A DNA stretch of 64,000 bases from assembly GCF_008632955.1 (NCBI RefSeq), contig NZ_CP043959.1, forward strand, positions 1,736,001 to 1,800,000, written 5' to 3'. The DNA is from Streptomyces tendae. GTDB lineage: Bacteria > Actinomycetota > Actinomycetes > Streptomycetales > Streptomycetaceae. Made by a program: the position numbers and the translations under genes. Below are positions 53,206 to 61,568 of the stretch, piece after piece. Numbering within the stretch: position 1 is the stretch's first letter; each line of letters opens with the position of its first letter. The notes beneath the pieces were generated by a model that worked only from the letters and a program-made list of their open reading frames with translations, did no database searches and was not told the origin of the DNA.

Positions 53206-53270
53206 CCGCGCACGACAGCCACCCAGCCAGGCACCGCACAGCACGACGTACCGAGAAACGGAGAACAGTC

Positions 53271-54203
53271 ATGGCCCAAGCCGCAGCCGTGGCGAAACCG
53301 CCCGCGCCACCGAGGCGGCGCCGTGCCTCCGCCACACCCCGCAGACTCCCCTACCTGCTGATCGCGCCGGCCGCCCTGCTGATGCTCGGGTTCATCGCGT
53401 ACCCGGTGCTCAGCGTCTTCTGGTACAGCCTGCAGGAGTACAACCCCACCAAGCCCTGGCGGAACGGCTTCGCGGGCCTCGACAACTTCACCCACATCTT
53501 CACCGAGGACCCCCTCTTCCGGGACACCCTGGTGTTCAGCGCCAAGTGGGTCTTCGTCGAGGTCGGCCTGCAGCTGCTGTTCGGACTCGCCCTCGCCCTC
53601 ATCGTCAACCAGACCTTCGTCGGCCGGGCCCTGGGCCGCGCGCTGGTCTTCTCCCCGTGGGCCGTCTCCGGCGTGCTGACCTCCGCGATCTGGGTGCTGC
53701 TCTACAACTCCCAGACCGGCATCACCCGTTACCTCGCGGACATGGGCGTCGGCGAGTACGGCGTCAGCTGGCTGTCGGACACCTCCACCGTGTTCCCGGC
53801 GGCGGTCGTCGCCGACCTGTGGCGCGGGGTCCCCTTCTTCGCGATCCTCATCCTCGCCGACCTCCAGTCCGTCTCCAAGGACCTGTACGAGGCCGCCGAG
53901 GTGGACGGCGCCGGCCGCATCAAACAGTTCTGGCACATCACGCTGCCGCACCTGAAGGACGCCATCATCCTCTCCACGCTGCTGCGCGCGGTGTGGGAGT
54001 TCAACAACGTCGACCTGCTCTACACGCTGACCGGCGGCGGACCCGCGGGCGTGACCACGACGCTGCCGCTGTACATCGCCAACACCTCCGTCGACGCCCA
54101 TGACTTCGGCTACGCGTCGGCGCTGACCACGGTGGCGTTCGTGATCCTGCTCTTCTGCTCGACGGTCTACCTGCGGCTGAGCAAGTTCGGAGGCGAGAAG
54201 TGA
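53271..54203 (+). CDS. ABC sugar transporter permease, MalF type
   Basis: A 310-residue inner-membrane permease with six helices, the first being PYLLIAPAALLMLGFIAYPVLSVFWYSL. The ATPase-contact EAA loop is EAAEVDGAGRIKQFWHITLPHLKDA. The end has the usual FCSTVYLRLSKFGGEK. ATG 53271 has ACGGAGAAC upstream. It pairs with the MalG-type permease, whose start overlaps its stop, and with the binding protein at 58669. No ATPase gene is in the cluster, as is normal in Streptomyces where MsiK serves many sugar systems. Likely cargo: pectin- or arabinan-derived oligosaccharides. Confidence 0.9.
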   Translation: MAQAAAVAKPPAPPRRRRASATPRRLPYLLIAPAALLMLGFIAYPVLSVFWYSLQEYNPTKPWRNGFAGLDNFTHIFTEDPLFRDTLVFSAKWVFVEVGLQLLFGLALALIVNQTFVGRALGRALVFSPWAVSGVLTSAIWVLLYNSQTGITRYLADMGVGEYGVSWLSDTSTVFPAAVVADLWRGVPFFAILILADLQSVSKDLYEAAEVDGAGRIKQFWHITLPHLKDAIILSTLLRAVWEFNNVDLLYTLTGGGPAGVTTTLPLYIANTSVDAHDFGYASALTTVAFVILLFCSTVYLRLSKFGGEK

Positions 54204-55096
54204 TCACCAAGGAGGCCACCACGGCCGCCCCCGCCCCCGCCCCGGCCGTCCCCGAACCGCCCCGGCCCGCGAAGAGGCGCCGGGCCTGGGACGAGGCACC
54301 CCGCTGGCAGATCTACCTGCCGCTCGGCATCTACCTCGTCTTCACCCTGATCCCCTTCTACTGGATCCTGCTGTTCGCGCTCCGCCCGGCCGGCTCGACC
54401 TCGCTGGTGCCCTGGCCGATGACCACCGCCCACTTCGAGAAGGTCTGGACGGACCGCGGCTTCGGCACCTTCTTCCAGAACAGCGTGCTGGTCGGCGTCG
54501 CCACCCTGCTCATGACCACCCTGGTCGCCCTGGCCGGCGGGTACGCCCTCGCCCGGTTCGACTTCAAGGTCAAGCGGGCGTTCATGCTGGCGCTGCTCTG
54601 CTCCCAGTTCGTGCCCGGCGCCCTGCTCCTGGTCCCGCTGTTCGAGATCTTCGCCGAGCTGCAGATGATCAACTCGCTCGGCAGCGTCATCATCGCCGAG
54701 ACGGTGTTCCAGCTGCCGCTGTCGATGATCCTCATCAGCAACTTCATCAAGAACGTGCCGTACTCCCTGGAGGAGGCCGCCTGGGTCGACGGCTGCGGCC
54801 GGTTCCGGGCCTTCCGGGTGGTGGTGCTGCCGCTGCTGCGGCCCGGCCTGATCGCCGTCGGCTCCTTCGCCTTCGTGCACTCCTGGAACCACTTCCTGTT
54901 CGCCCTGATGTTCCTCAACAACCAGGAGAAGCAGACCATCCCGGTCGGCCTCAACACCCTGATGAGCGCGGACAGCGTCGACCTCGGCGCGCTCGCCGCG
55001 GGCGGCATCATCGCGGCCGTCCCCGTCGTGGTCGTGTTCGCCTTCATCCAGAAGTGGCTGATCACCGGGTTCAGCGCGGGGGCGGTGAAGGGATGA
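54200..55096 (+). CDS. ABC sugar transporter permease, MalG type
   Basis: A 298-residue permease starting at GTG 54200 within the previous stop. The cytoplasmic N-terminus is Ala/Pro-rich; the helices begin QIYLPLGIYLVFTLIPFYWIL. The EAA loop is EEAAWVDGCGRFRAFRVVVLPLLRPGL. Typical MalG segments include GGYALARFDFKVKRAFMLALL and the C-terminal IQKWLITGFSAGAVKG. It forms the transmembrane channel with the MalF-type partner. Its own stop overlaps the Gfo/Idh gene. Confidence 0.9.
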   Translation: MITKEATTAAPAPAPAVPEPPRPAKRRRAWDEAPRWQIYLPLGIYLVFTLIPFYWILLFALRPAGSTSLVPWPMTTAHFEKVWTDRGFGTFFQNSVLVGVATLLMTTLVALAGGYALARFDFKVKRAFMLALLCSQFVPGALLLVPLFEIFAELQMINSLGSVIIAETVFQLPLSMILISNFIKNVPYSLEEAAWVDGCGRFRAFRVVVLPLLRPGLIAVGSFAFVHSWNHFLFALMFLNNQEKQTIPVGLNTLMSADSVDLGALAAGGIIAAVPVVVVFAFIQKWLITGFSAGAVKG

Positions 55097-56277
55097 GCGC
55101 CCCCCGGACGGCGCCCGGTACCCCGCTGCCCGTCGTGCTCGCCGGCGCCCGTGGCCACGGCCGCTGGCACGTCGAGAACATCCGCCGACTCCAGGCGAAG
55201 GGCCTGGTACGTCTCGTGGGCATCTGTGAACCCACCCCGCTCACCGAGGACGAGTTCGGCGGCGAACTCCCCGAGCAGTCGGCCGACTTCGGGGCGCTCC
55301 TCGACTCCACCGGCGCCCACGCCGCGGTGATCTGCACCCCCATCCCCACCCACACCGGCCTCGCCCTCACCGCCGCCTCCCGGGGCGTGCACCTGCTGCT
55401 GGAGAAGCCCCCGGCACCGTCGTACGCCGAGTTCCGCAGGATGGCCGACGGGGTCGCCGCGGCCGGCGTCGCCTGCCAGATCGGCTTCCAGTCGCTCGGC
55501 TCGCACGCCCTGCCCGCGATCCGCGACCTGGTCGCCGAGGGCGCCGTCGGCCGGGTGACCGGGGTCGGCGGGGCCGGCGCCTGGGTGCGCCCCGAGGCGT
55601 ACTTCCGGCGGGCGCCCTGGGCGGGCCGGCGGCGCCTCGACGGTGTCGACGTGGTCGACGGGGCGCTCACCAACCCCCTCGCCCACGCCGTCGCCACCGC
55701 CCTCGCGCTCGCCGGGAGCACCCGCGCCGAGGACGTCGCCGGCATCGAGACCGAGCTGCTGCGCGCCAACGACATCGAGTCCGACGACACCTCCTGCGTC
55801 CGCGTCACCACCGTCCAGGGCGGCTCGGTCACCGTCGCCGCCACCCTGTGCGCGGAGCGGGCCGACGAGCCGTACGTGGTGGTGCACGGCACCAGCGGCC
55901 GGATCACCTTCTGGTACAAGCAGGACCGCGTGCTGCTCCAGCGCGCGGACCACGGCCCCGAGGAACTGCGGTTCGGCCGCACCGACCTGCTGGAGAACCT
56001 CGCCGCCCACCTCCGGGACGGCATCCCGCTGCTGGTCACCCCCGACGACACGGGCGCCTTCATGCAGGTCGTGGAGGCGATCCGCAGCGCCCCCGACCCG
56101 GCCCCGCTGCCCGCCGGGGTCTGGCACCGCGTCCCCGGCGAGGACCGCCGGGTCGTCCCCGGCGTCGACGCCCTGGTCGCCGCCGCGGCGGACCGGCTGT
56201 CCCTCTACTCCGAGCTGGGCGCCCCCTGGGCCCGGCCCGCTTACCACCACCTGCCGAAAGAGGTGAGCGCCCGATGA
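55093..56277 (+). CDS. Gfo/Idh/MocA-family oxidoreductase
   Basis: A 394-residue NAD(P)-dependent dehydrogenase. The Rossmann part starts PLPVVLAGARGHGRWHVENI, CEPTPL marks the second strand, CTPIPTHTGLA follows, and the EKP motif with catalytic Lys is LLLEKPPAP. The C-terminal alpha/beta domain has DVVDGALTNPLAHAVATAL where others carry the catalytic His/Asp. It overlaps both neighbours by 4 bases. In sugar operons such enzymes oxidise or epimerise sugars; here it might supply the aldono-lactone for the IlvD/Edd enzyme, or act on a DUF6807-linked substrate. The substrate cannot be fixed. Confidence 0.85.
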   Translation: MSAPRTAPGTPLPVVLAGARGHGRWHVENIRRLQAKGLVRLVGICEPTPLTEDEFGGELPEQSADFGALLDSTGAHAAVICTPIPTHTGLALTAASRGVHLLLEKPPAPSYAEFRRMADGVAAAGVACQIGFQSLGSHALPAIRDLVAEGAVGRVTGVGGAGAWVRPEAYFRRAPWAGRRRLDGVDVVDGALTNPLAHAVATALALAGSTRAEDVAGIETELLRANDIESDDTSCVRVTTVQGGSVTVAATLCAERADEPYVVVHGTSGRITFWYKQDRVLLQRADHGPEELRFGRTDLLENLAAHLRDGIPLLVTPDDTGAFMQVVEAIRSAPDPAPLPAGVWHRVPGEDRRVVPGVDALVAAAADRLSLYSELGAPWARPAYHHLPKEVSAR

Positions 56278-57119
56278 CCGGCAACGACTCCGTGGTGCTG
56301 CGCGTCGCCGGCCGGCCCGTCGGCCGGTACGTCACCCGGCCGGAACTGCCGGCCCGGCTCTCCCCGCGGCCCTATCTGCACCCCGTCACCACCCTGGCCG
56401 GCACGGCGGTCACCGAGCTGAGCCCCGCCGACCACGCACACCACCTCGGCGTCGGTGTCGCCGTTCCCGACGTCGAGGGGTCCAACTTCTGGGGCGGACG
56501 CACCTACGTCCGCGACCGCGGGTCCAACGAGCTGGACAACCACGGCACCCAGCGGCACAGCGCCTACCAGCGGCGCGAGGCCGACGGCTTCACCGAGGAG
56601 CTGCGCTGGGTGGCCGCCCCCGGTGAACTGCTGCGCGAACACCGCACCGTCACCGCCACCGCGCTCACCGCCGGGGCGTGGGCCCTGGACCTCGCCTTCG
56701 CCCTGACCAACGTCACCGGACGCCCGCTGTCCGTCGGCAGCCCCGCCACCAACGGCCGCCCCGGCGCCGCCTACGGGGGCTTCTTCTGGCGGGCCCGCAA
56801 GGAGGACACCGCGCCGGACGTCTTCACCCCCGGCTCCGAGGGGACGGACGCGGTGCACGGGCGGACCGCCGACTGGGTCGCCCTGACCGGCTCCACCTGG
56901 ACCCTGGTCTTCGCCGGGGCCACCGAGGCGACCCGCCGCGACCCCTGGTTCGTACGCACCGACGAGTACCCGGGGGTCGGTTCCTCCCTCGCGTACGAGG
57001 TACGGCTGCCGCTCCCGCCGGGGGAGACGGTGGAGCGCCGGGTCGTCACCGTCGTCGCCGACGGGCGGCTCGGCCGTGAGGAGGCGGCCGCCCTGGTCGC
57101 GAAGGCGGTGAGCCCGTGA
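56274..57119 (+). CDS. DUF6807 (PmoA-type) family protein
   Basis: A 281-residue soluble beta-rich protein of the family now labelled DUF6807 and formerly PmoA. It has a conserved start VLRVAGRPVGRYVTRPELPARLSPRPYLHPV split around residue 25, the His-rich loop SPADHAHHLGVGVAV (about 51-65), NFWGGRTYV, LDNHGTQRH and RDPWFVRTDEYPG near the end. The His residues suggest a metal or catalytic centre. The family is typically coded beside Gfo/Idh dehydrogenases and sugar transporters, as here, but no activity is established. Both ends overlap neighbouring genes. Confidence 0.82.
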   Translation: MTGNDSVVLRVAGRPVGRYVTRPELPARLSPRPYLHPVTTLAGTAVTELSPADHAHHLGVGVAVPDVEGSNFWGGRTYVRDRGSNELDNHGTQRHSAYQRREADGFTEELRWVAAPGELLREHRTVTATALTAGAWALDLAFALTNVTGRPLSVGSPATNGRPGAAYGGFFWRARKEDTAPDVFTPGSEGTDAVHGRTADWVALTGSTWTLVFAGATEATRRDPWFVRTDEYPGVGSSLAYEVRLPLPPGETVERRVVTVVADGRLGREEAAALVAKAVSP

Positions 57120-58672
57120 GCGCCGACCCGGCCGAGCCCGTCTACCGCAACCCGGTCCTGGACGCCGACTGGTCCGACCCCGACGTGATCCGCGTCGGCG
57201 ACGACTTCCACCTCACCGCCTCCAGCTTCGGCCGCGCCCCCGGACTGCCCCTGCTGCACTCCCGCGACCTGGTCAACTGGACCCTCGTCGGCCACGCCCT
57301 GCAACGCCTGGAACCCGAGGCCCAGTTCGCGGTGCCCCGGCACGACCGCGGCGTCTGGGCACCGTCCCTGCGCCACCACGACGGCCGCTTCTGGATCTTC
57401 TGGGGCGACCCCGACCAGGGAATCTTCCAGGTCAACGCCCCCGAGATCCGCGGCCCGTGGACCCGCCCGCACCTGGTGAAGGCCGGCAAGGGCCTGATCG
57501 ACCCCTGCCCCCTGTGGGACGACGAGACCGGGGAGGCGTACCTCGTGCACGCCTGGGCCAAGTCCCGCTCCGGGGTCAAGAACCGCCTCACCGGCCACCG
57601 GATGCACCCGCACGGCACCGAACTCCTCGACGAGGGCAAGGTGATCGTCGACGGCGACCGCATCCCCGGCTGGTTCACCCTCGAAGGGCCCAAGCTCTAC
57701 AAGCACGACGGCTGGTTCTGGATCCTCGCCCCCGCCGGGGGAGTGGAGACCGGCTGGCAGGGCGCCTTCCGCTCCCGCGCCTTCTTCGGCCCGTACGAGG
57801 AGAAGGTGGTCCTGGAGCAGAAGGACACCGACGTCAACGGCCCCCACCAGGGCGGCTGGGTGCGCACCCCGTCCGGCGAGGACTGGTTCCTGCACTTCCA
57901 GCAGCGCGGCCCCTACGGCCGGGTCGTCCACCTCCAGCCGATGCGGTGGGACGAGGACGGCGGCTGGCCGGTGATCGGGGACGACGGCGCCCCCGTCGCC
58001 GAGCACCGCCGCCCGGACCTGCCGCCGCAGCCGCCCGCCGCGCCCGCCACCGACGACGACTTCCCCGGCGGGCGCCCCGGCCGCCAGTGGCAGTGGACCG
58101 CCAACCCCCGGGACGGCTGGGCCACCCACCACTCCGCCGACGGCCTGCGGCTCACCTGCGTACGCACCGCCGACGCCCACGACCTGCGCCTGCTGCCCAA
58201 CGTCCTCACCCAGCGGCTCCCCGGCACCCCCTGCTCCGTCGAGGTGGACCTGCGGCTCGACGGCACGGAACCCGGGGCACGCGCCGGGCTCGCGGTCCTC
58301 GGGGACGCCTACAGCTGGATCGGCCTCCGGCGCGGAACCGACGGCACGGTGCACCTGGTGCACCGGTTCGCCGAGACGGCCGCGGAACAGGAACGGGACG
58401 CCGCGCCCCCGCGCCCCGCCCCCGACGGCCGGGCCCGGCTGCGCGTCGACATCGACGCCGGCGCGCGCTGCCGCTTCTCGTACGACACCGGGGACGGCAC
58501 CGGGGGAGGCGGGTTCCGTCCCTCCGGGCAGGTCTTCGCCGCGACTCCCTGGCGCTGGGTCGGCGCTCTGCTCGGCCTGGTCGCCCTGGCGCCCACCGGT
58601 CAGGGACACGCCGGTACCGCCACGTTCACGCAATTCAGGATCCGCATCCAGGAGAAGAGAGCCGACCGATGA
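57116..58672 (+). CDS. GH43 family glycoside hydrolase
   Basis: A 518-residue two-domain enzyme. The five-bladed propeller (about 8-310) carries the inverting triad: base Asp in NPVLDADWSDPDV (16-23), pKa-tuning Asp130 (LIDPCPLW) and acid Glu191 (TLEGPKLYK). The C-terminal part (about 320-518) is a GH43-associated beta-sandwich. No signal peptide is present, so it acts inside the cell on imported fragments. Typical activities are alpha-L-arabinofuranosidase, beta-xylosidase or galactanase; with pectinases around it, arabinan or arabinogalactan side chains are likely. GTG 57116 and the stop both overlap neighbours. Confidence 0.88.
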   Translation: MSADPAEPVYRNPVLDADWSDPDVIRVGDDFHLTASSFGRAPGLPLLHSRDLVNWTLVGHALQRLEPEAQFAVPRHDRGVWAPSLRHHDGRFWIFWGDPDQGIFQVNAPEIRGPWTRPHLVKAGKGLIDPCPLWDDETGEAYLVHAWAKSRSGVKNRLTGHRMHPHGTELLDEGKVIVDGDRIPGWFTLEGPKLYKHDGWFWILAPAGGVETGWQGAFRSRAFFGPYEEKVVLEQKDTDVNGPHQGGWVRTPSGEDWFLHFQQRGPYGRVVHLQPMRWDEDGGWPVIGDDGAPVAEHRRPDLPPQPPAAPATDDDFPGGRPGRQWQWTANPRDGWATHHSADGLRLTCVRTADAHDLRLLPNVLTQRLPGTPCSVEVDLRLDGTEPGARAGLAVLGDAYSWIGLRRGTDGTVHLVHRFAETAAEQERDAAPPRPAPDGRARLRVDIDAGARCRFSYDTGDGTGGGGFRPSGQVFAATPWRWVGALLGLVALAPTGQGHAGTATFTQFRIRIQEKRADR

Positions 58673-60036
58673 AGATCAGCATTCTCAGAACCAGCACGGG
58701 CCGCAGGCGCCGCCGCACGTCGGCGGCCGTCGCCCTCGGTGCCGTCCTCGCCCTGACCGCCACCGCCTGCGGCGACGACGGCAGCGGCGCCGGCGGCGAC
58801 AAGGGCGCCGAGGGCAGCGGCACGGGGAAGATCGTCTTCTGGGACAACAACGGCGGTGTCCGCACCGACATCTGGAAGGAGATCATCGCCGACTTCGAGA
58901 AGGAGAACCCGGACATCGACGTCCAGTACGTCGGCATCGCCTCCACCGAGTACCAGTCGAAGGTCGACACGGCCATCCAGGGCGGCGGCCTGCCGGACGT
59001 GGGCGGCATCAGCGCGTCGATGCTCGCGGGCTTCGCCGCCCAGGGCGCCCTCGACCCGCTGGACGAGCGGATCGAGGGCTCCTCCCTCAACGGCAAGCTC
59101 AACAAGGACATGGTCGAGTCGCTGCGCGCGGCCGGCGGCGGGGACGACCGGCTGTACTCCGTGCCGACCTCCGCCAACAACGGCGTCCTCTACTACCGCA
59201 CCGACATGTTCGAGCAGGCGGGCCTGGAGGAGCCGACCACCTGGGACCGGTTCTTCACGGCCGCGGAGAAGCTGACCGACAAGGGCAGCAACCGCTTCGG
59301 CTACACCATCCGCGGCGGCGCCGGCTCCATCGCCCAGGCCCTCGACGCGATGTACGGGCAGTCCGGGATCACCTCGTTCTGGGACTCCACCGGCAAGAAG
59401 ACCACGGTCAACGACCCGAGGAACGTCAAGGCGCTGGAGAAGTACGCGGGCCTGTTCAAGAAGGTCACCCCCGCCGCCGACCTCAACAACGACTTCACCA
59501 AGATGGTCGCCCAGTGGGACTCCGGCGAGATCGGCATGCTGAACCACAATCTGGGCTCCTACCAGGACCACGTGAAGGCGCTGGGCGCGGGCAAGTTCCG
59601 GGGCATCCCGCAGCCGGCCGGTCCCGACGGCAAGCGCGTGCAGGTGTCCAACCCGGTCGACGGTATCGGCCTGTTCAAGAGCTCGAAGAACAAGGACGCG
59701 GCCTGGAAGTTCATCGAGTTCGCCACCTCCGCGCAGTCCAACTCGAAGTTCAACGAGTCGGCGGGGCAGGTGCCGGCGCACGCGGACGCCGCGAAGGACG
59801 CGTGGATCGGCAAGGCGGAGCCGACCAAGCTGGCGGCCGAGGCGCTGAGTGACGGTTCGACCACCATCGTGCAGCTGCCGTACTACCTGCCGGACTGGAA
59901 CACCGTCTCCAAGGCGGACAACGAGCCGAACTTCCAGAAGGTGCTGCTCGGGGACATGAGTGCGAAGGAGTTCCTGGACGGGCTGGCCACGCAGCTGAAC
60001 GAGGCTCAGGCCGAGTGGGACGAGCAGATGAGTTGA
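58669..60036 (+). CDS. ABC transporter sugar-binding lipoprotein
   Basis: A 455-residue family 1 solute-binding protein. The signal is MKISILRTSTGRRRRRTSAA.. with lipobox LTATAC; Cys34 is the lipidated residue, followed by a Gly/Asp-rich linker. The mature domain starts GKIVFWDNNGGVRTDIWKEI and includes GGLPDVGGISASMLAGFAAQ and LYSVPTSANNGVLYYRTD. It delivers the sugar to the permeases encoded at 53271-55096. ATG 58669 overlaps the GH43 stop. A 116-bp gap containing an intergenic repeat hairpin then precedes the pectate lyase gene. Confidence 0.9.
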   Translation: MKISILRTSTGRRRRRTSAAVALGAVLALTATACGDDGSGAGGDKGAEGSGTGKIVFWDNNGGVRTDIWKEIIADFEKENPDIDVQYVGIASTEYQSKVDTAIQGGGLPDVGGISASMLAGFAAQGALDPLDERIEGSSLNGKLNKDMVESLRAAGGGDDRLYSVPTSANNGVLYYRTDMFEQAGLEEPTTWDRFFTAAEKLTDKGSNRFGYTIRGGAGSIAQALDAMYGQSGITSFWDSTGKKTTVNDPRNVKALEKYAGLFKKVTPAADLNNDFTKMVAQWDSGEIGMLNHNLGSYQDHVKALGAGKFRGIPQPAGPDGKRVQVSNPVDGIGLFKSSKNKDAAWKFIEFATSAQSNSKFNESAGQVPAHADAAKDAWIGKAEPTKLAAEALSDGSTTIVQLPYYLPDWNTVSKADNEPNFQKVLLGDMSAKEFLDGLATQLNEAQAEWDEQMS

Positions 60037-60078
60037 TGCTGCATCCGGTTGGGGGCGGCCGGTGGGTTTCCGGCCGCC

Positions 60079-60127
60079 GGCCGTCCCTGGCCGGGCGCGC
60101 AGTTCCCCGCGCCCCTGAAGGGGCGCT
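60079..60127 (-). repeat. Inverted copy of the 44-kb intergenic repeat core
   Basis: On the minus strand this reads AGCGCCCCTTCAGGGGCGCG then GGGAACTGCGCGCCCGGCC, closely matching the core of the repeats at 44125-44175 and 44330-44380. It contains the hairpin GCGCCCC/GGGGCGC (60110-60116, 60121-60126 region). It may reduce read-through from the transporter genes into the pectinase genes. Confidence 0.75.
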
Positions 60128-60152
60128 CATGTCACTCAAGGAGAGCCGCACC

Positions 60153-61478
60153 ATGAACGGACGTGTATGGCATGGGCATGCCAGAAGAGCCGGTGTGCTG
60201 GCCGGCTGCACCGCCCTCGTGCTGACCCTGACCGGTACCGCCGCGCAGGCCCGCACGCCCGCGCACCGCGACCCCGCCCGCCAGACCCTGCCCGCGGGCG
60301 ACGGCTGGGCCTCGTACGGCACCGGCACCACCGGAGGCGCCGCCGCCGGTACCGCGCAGGTCCGCACCGTGACCGACTGGGCCCAGTTCACCGCGGCCCT
60401 CGCGGAGGGCGGGGACGCCCCGAGGATCATCAAGGTGAAGGGCACGGTCGACGCCGTCGCCGCCGGCTGCGACGCGCTCGCCGCACCCGGCTACGACTTC
60501 GACGCCTACCTGGAGGCGTACGCCCCCGAGACCTGGGGCCTGGACCGGGACCTGAGCGACGAGCCCGACGACAGCCCCGAAGGCCTGCGCCGCTCCTCCG
60601 CCGCCCGGCAGGACGTGGTGATCAAGGTGAACGTCCCCTCCAACACCACGATCATCGGCGTCGGCCGGAACGCCGCGATCAAGGGCGCCAGCCTGCAGAT
60701 CAAGGGCGTGGACAACGTCATCGTCCGCAACCTCACCCTGGAGAGCCCCGTCGACTGCTTCCCGCAGTGGGACCCCACCGACGGCGACCGGGGCAACTGG
60801 AACTCCGAGTACGACACCGTCGTCGTGTACGGCTCCACCCACGTGTGGCTGGACCACAACACCTTCACCGACGGCTCGCACCCCGACAGCGCGGCCCCGG
60901 TCCACTTCGGCATGCTCTACCAGCAGCACGACGGCGAACTGGACATCGTGCGGGGCGCGAACCACGTCACCGCCTCCTGGAACGTCTTCACCGAGCACGA
61001 CAAGACGATCCTCATCGGCAACAGCGACAGCGAGTCCACCGCCGTGGACGACCGCGGCAAGCTGAAAGTGACCTTCCACCACAACCTGTTCTCGGACCTC
61101 ACCGAGCGGACACCGCGCGTGCGCTTCGGCCAGGTCGACGTCTACAACAACCACTTCAAGGCCGGCTCCGGCTACGGCTACAGCTTCGGTATCGGCAAGG
61201 AGTCCCAACTCGTCGCCGAGCACAACGCGTTCACCCTGCCCCGGGGCATCAGCCCGGCGAAGGTCCTCAAGCGCTGGAACGACTCGCCGCTCACCGCCCG
61301 GCACAACCTGGTCAACGGCAGGCCCGTCGACCTGATCGCCGTCCACAACGCGCGGATCCCCGAGGAGACCCTGCGCTCCGGCGCGGGCTGGACGCCCACC
61401 CTGCGCGCCGCCGTGCACCCCGCCTGGGCCGTCCCGGCCCTGGTCCACCTCGGCGCGGGCGCCGGCCGCCTCGGCTGA
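60153..61478 (+). CDS. Secreted pectate lyase (polysaccharide lyase family 1)
   Basis: A 441-residue exported parallel beta-helix enzyme. Signal peptide: MNGRVWHGHARRAGVL then hydrophobic ..ALVLTLTGTAAQA (cleavage about 32). PL1 landmarks are VPSNTTIIGVGRNAAIKG, NVIVRNLTLESP, calcium/catalytic Asp region STHVWLDHNTFTDGSHPD, HHNLFSDLTERTPRVRFGQVDVYNNHF with the catalytic Arg, and GKESQLVAEHNAF. It cleaves de-esterified galacturonan by beta-elimination with calcium. ATG 60153 has AAGGAGAG upstream. Next comes pectin methylesterase, which would prepare its substrate. Confidence 0.92.
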   Translation: MNGRVWHGHARRAGVLAGCTALVLTLTGTAAQARTPAHRDPARQTLPAGDGWASYGTGTTGGAAAGTAQVRTVTDWAQFTAALAEGGDAPRIIKVKGTVDAVAAGCDALAAPGYDFDAYLEAYAPETWGLDRDLSDEPDDSPEGLRRSSAARQDVVIKVNVPSNTTIIGVGRNAAIKGASLQIKGVDNVIVRNLTLESPVDCFPQWDPTDGDRGNWNSEYDTVVVYGSTHVWLDHNTFTDGSHPDSAAPVHFGMLYQQHDGELDIVRGANHVTASWNVFTEHDKTILIGNSDSESTAVDDRGKLKVTFHHNLFSDLTERTPRVRFGQVDVYNNHFKAGSGYGYSFGIGKESQLVAEHNAFTLPRGISPAKVLKRWNDSPLTARHNLVNGRPVDLIAVHNARIPEETLRSGAGWTPTLRAAVHPAWAVPALVHLGAGAGRLG

Positions 61479-61568
61479 CGTCGCCCGTCCCGCCGGGACG
61501 CTGGTGCGGTCCGCCCCCACAGCGGACCGCACCGACCCCCACCACAAGTCCCCCGAAGGAGCACCCGC

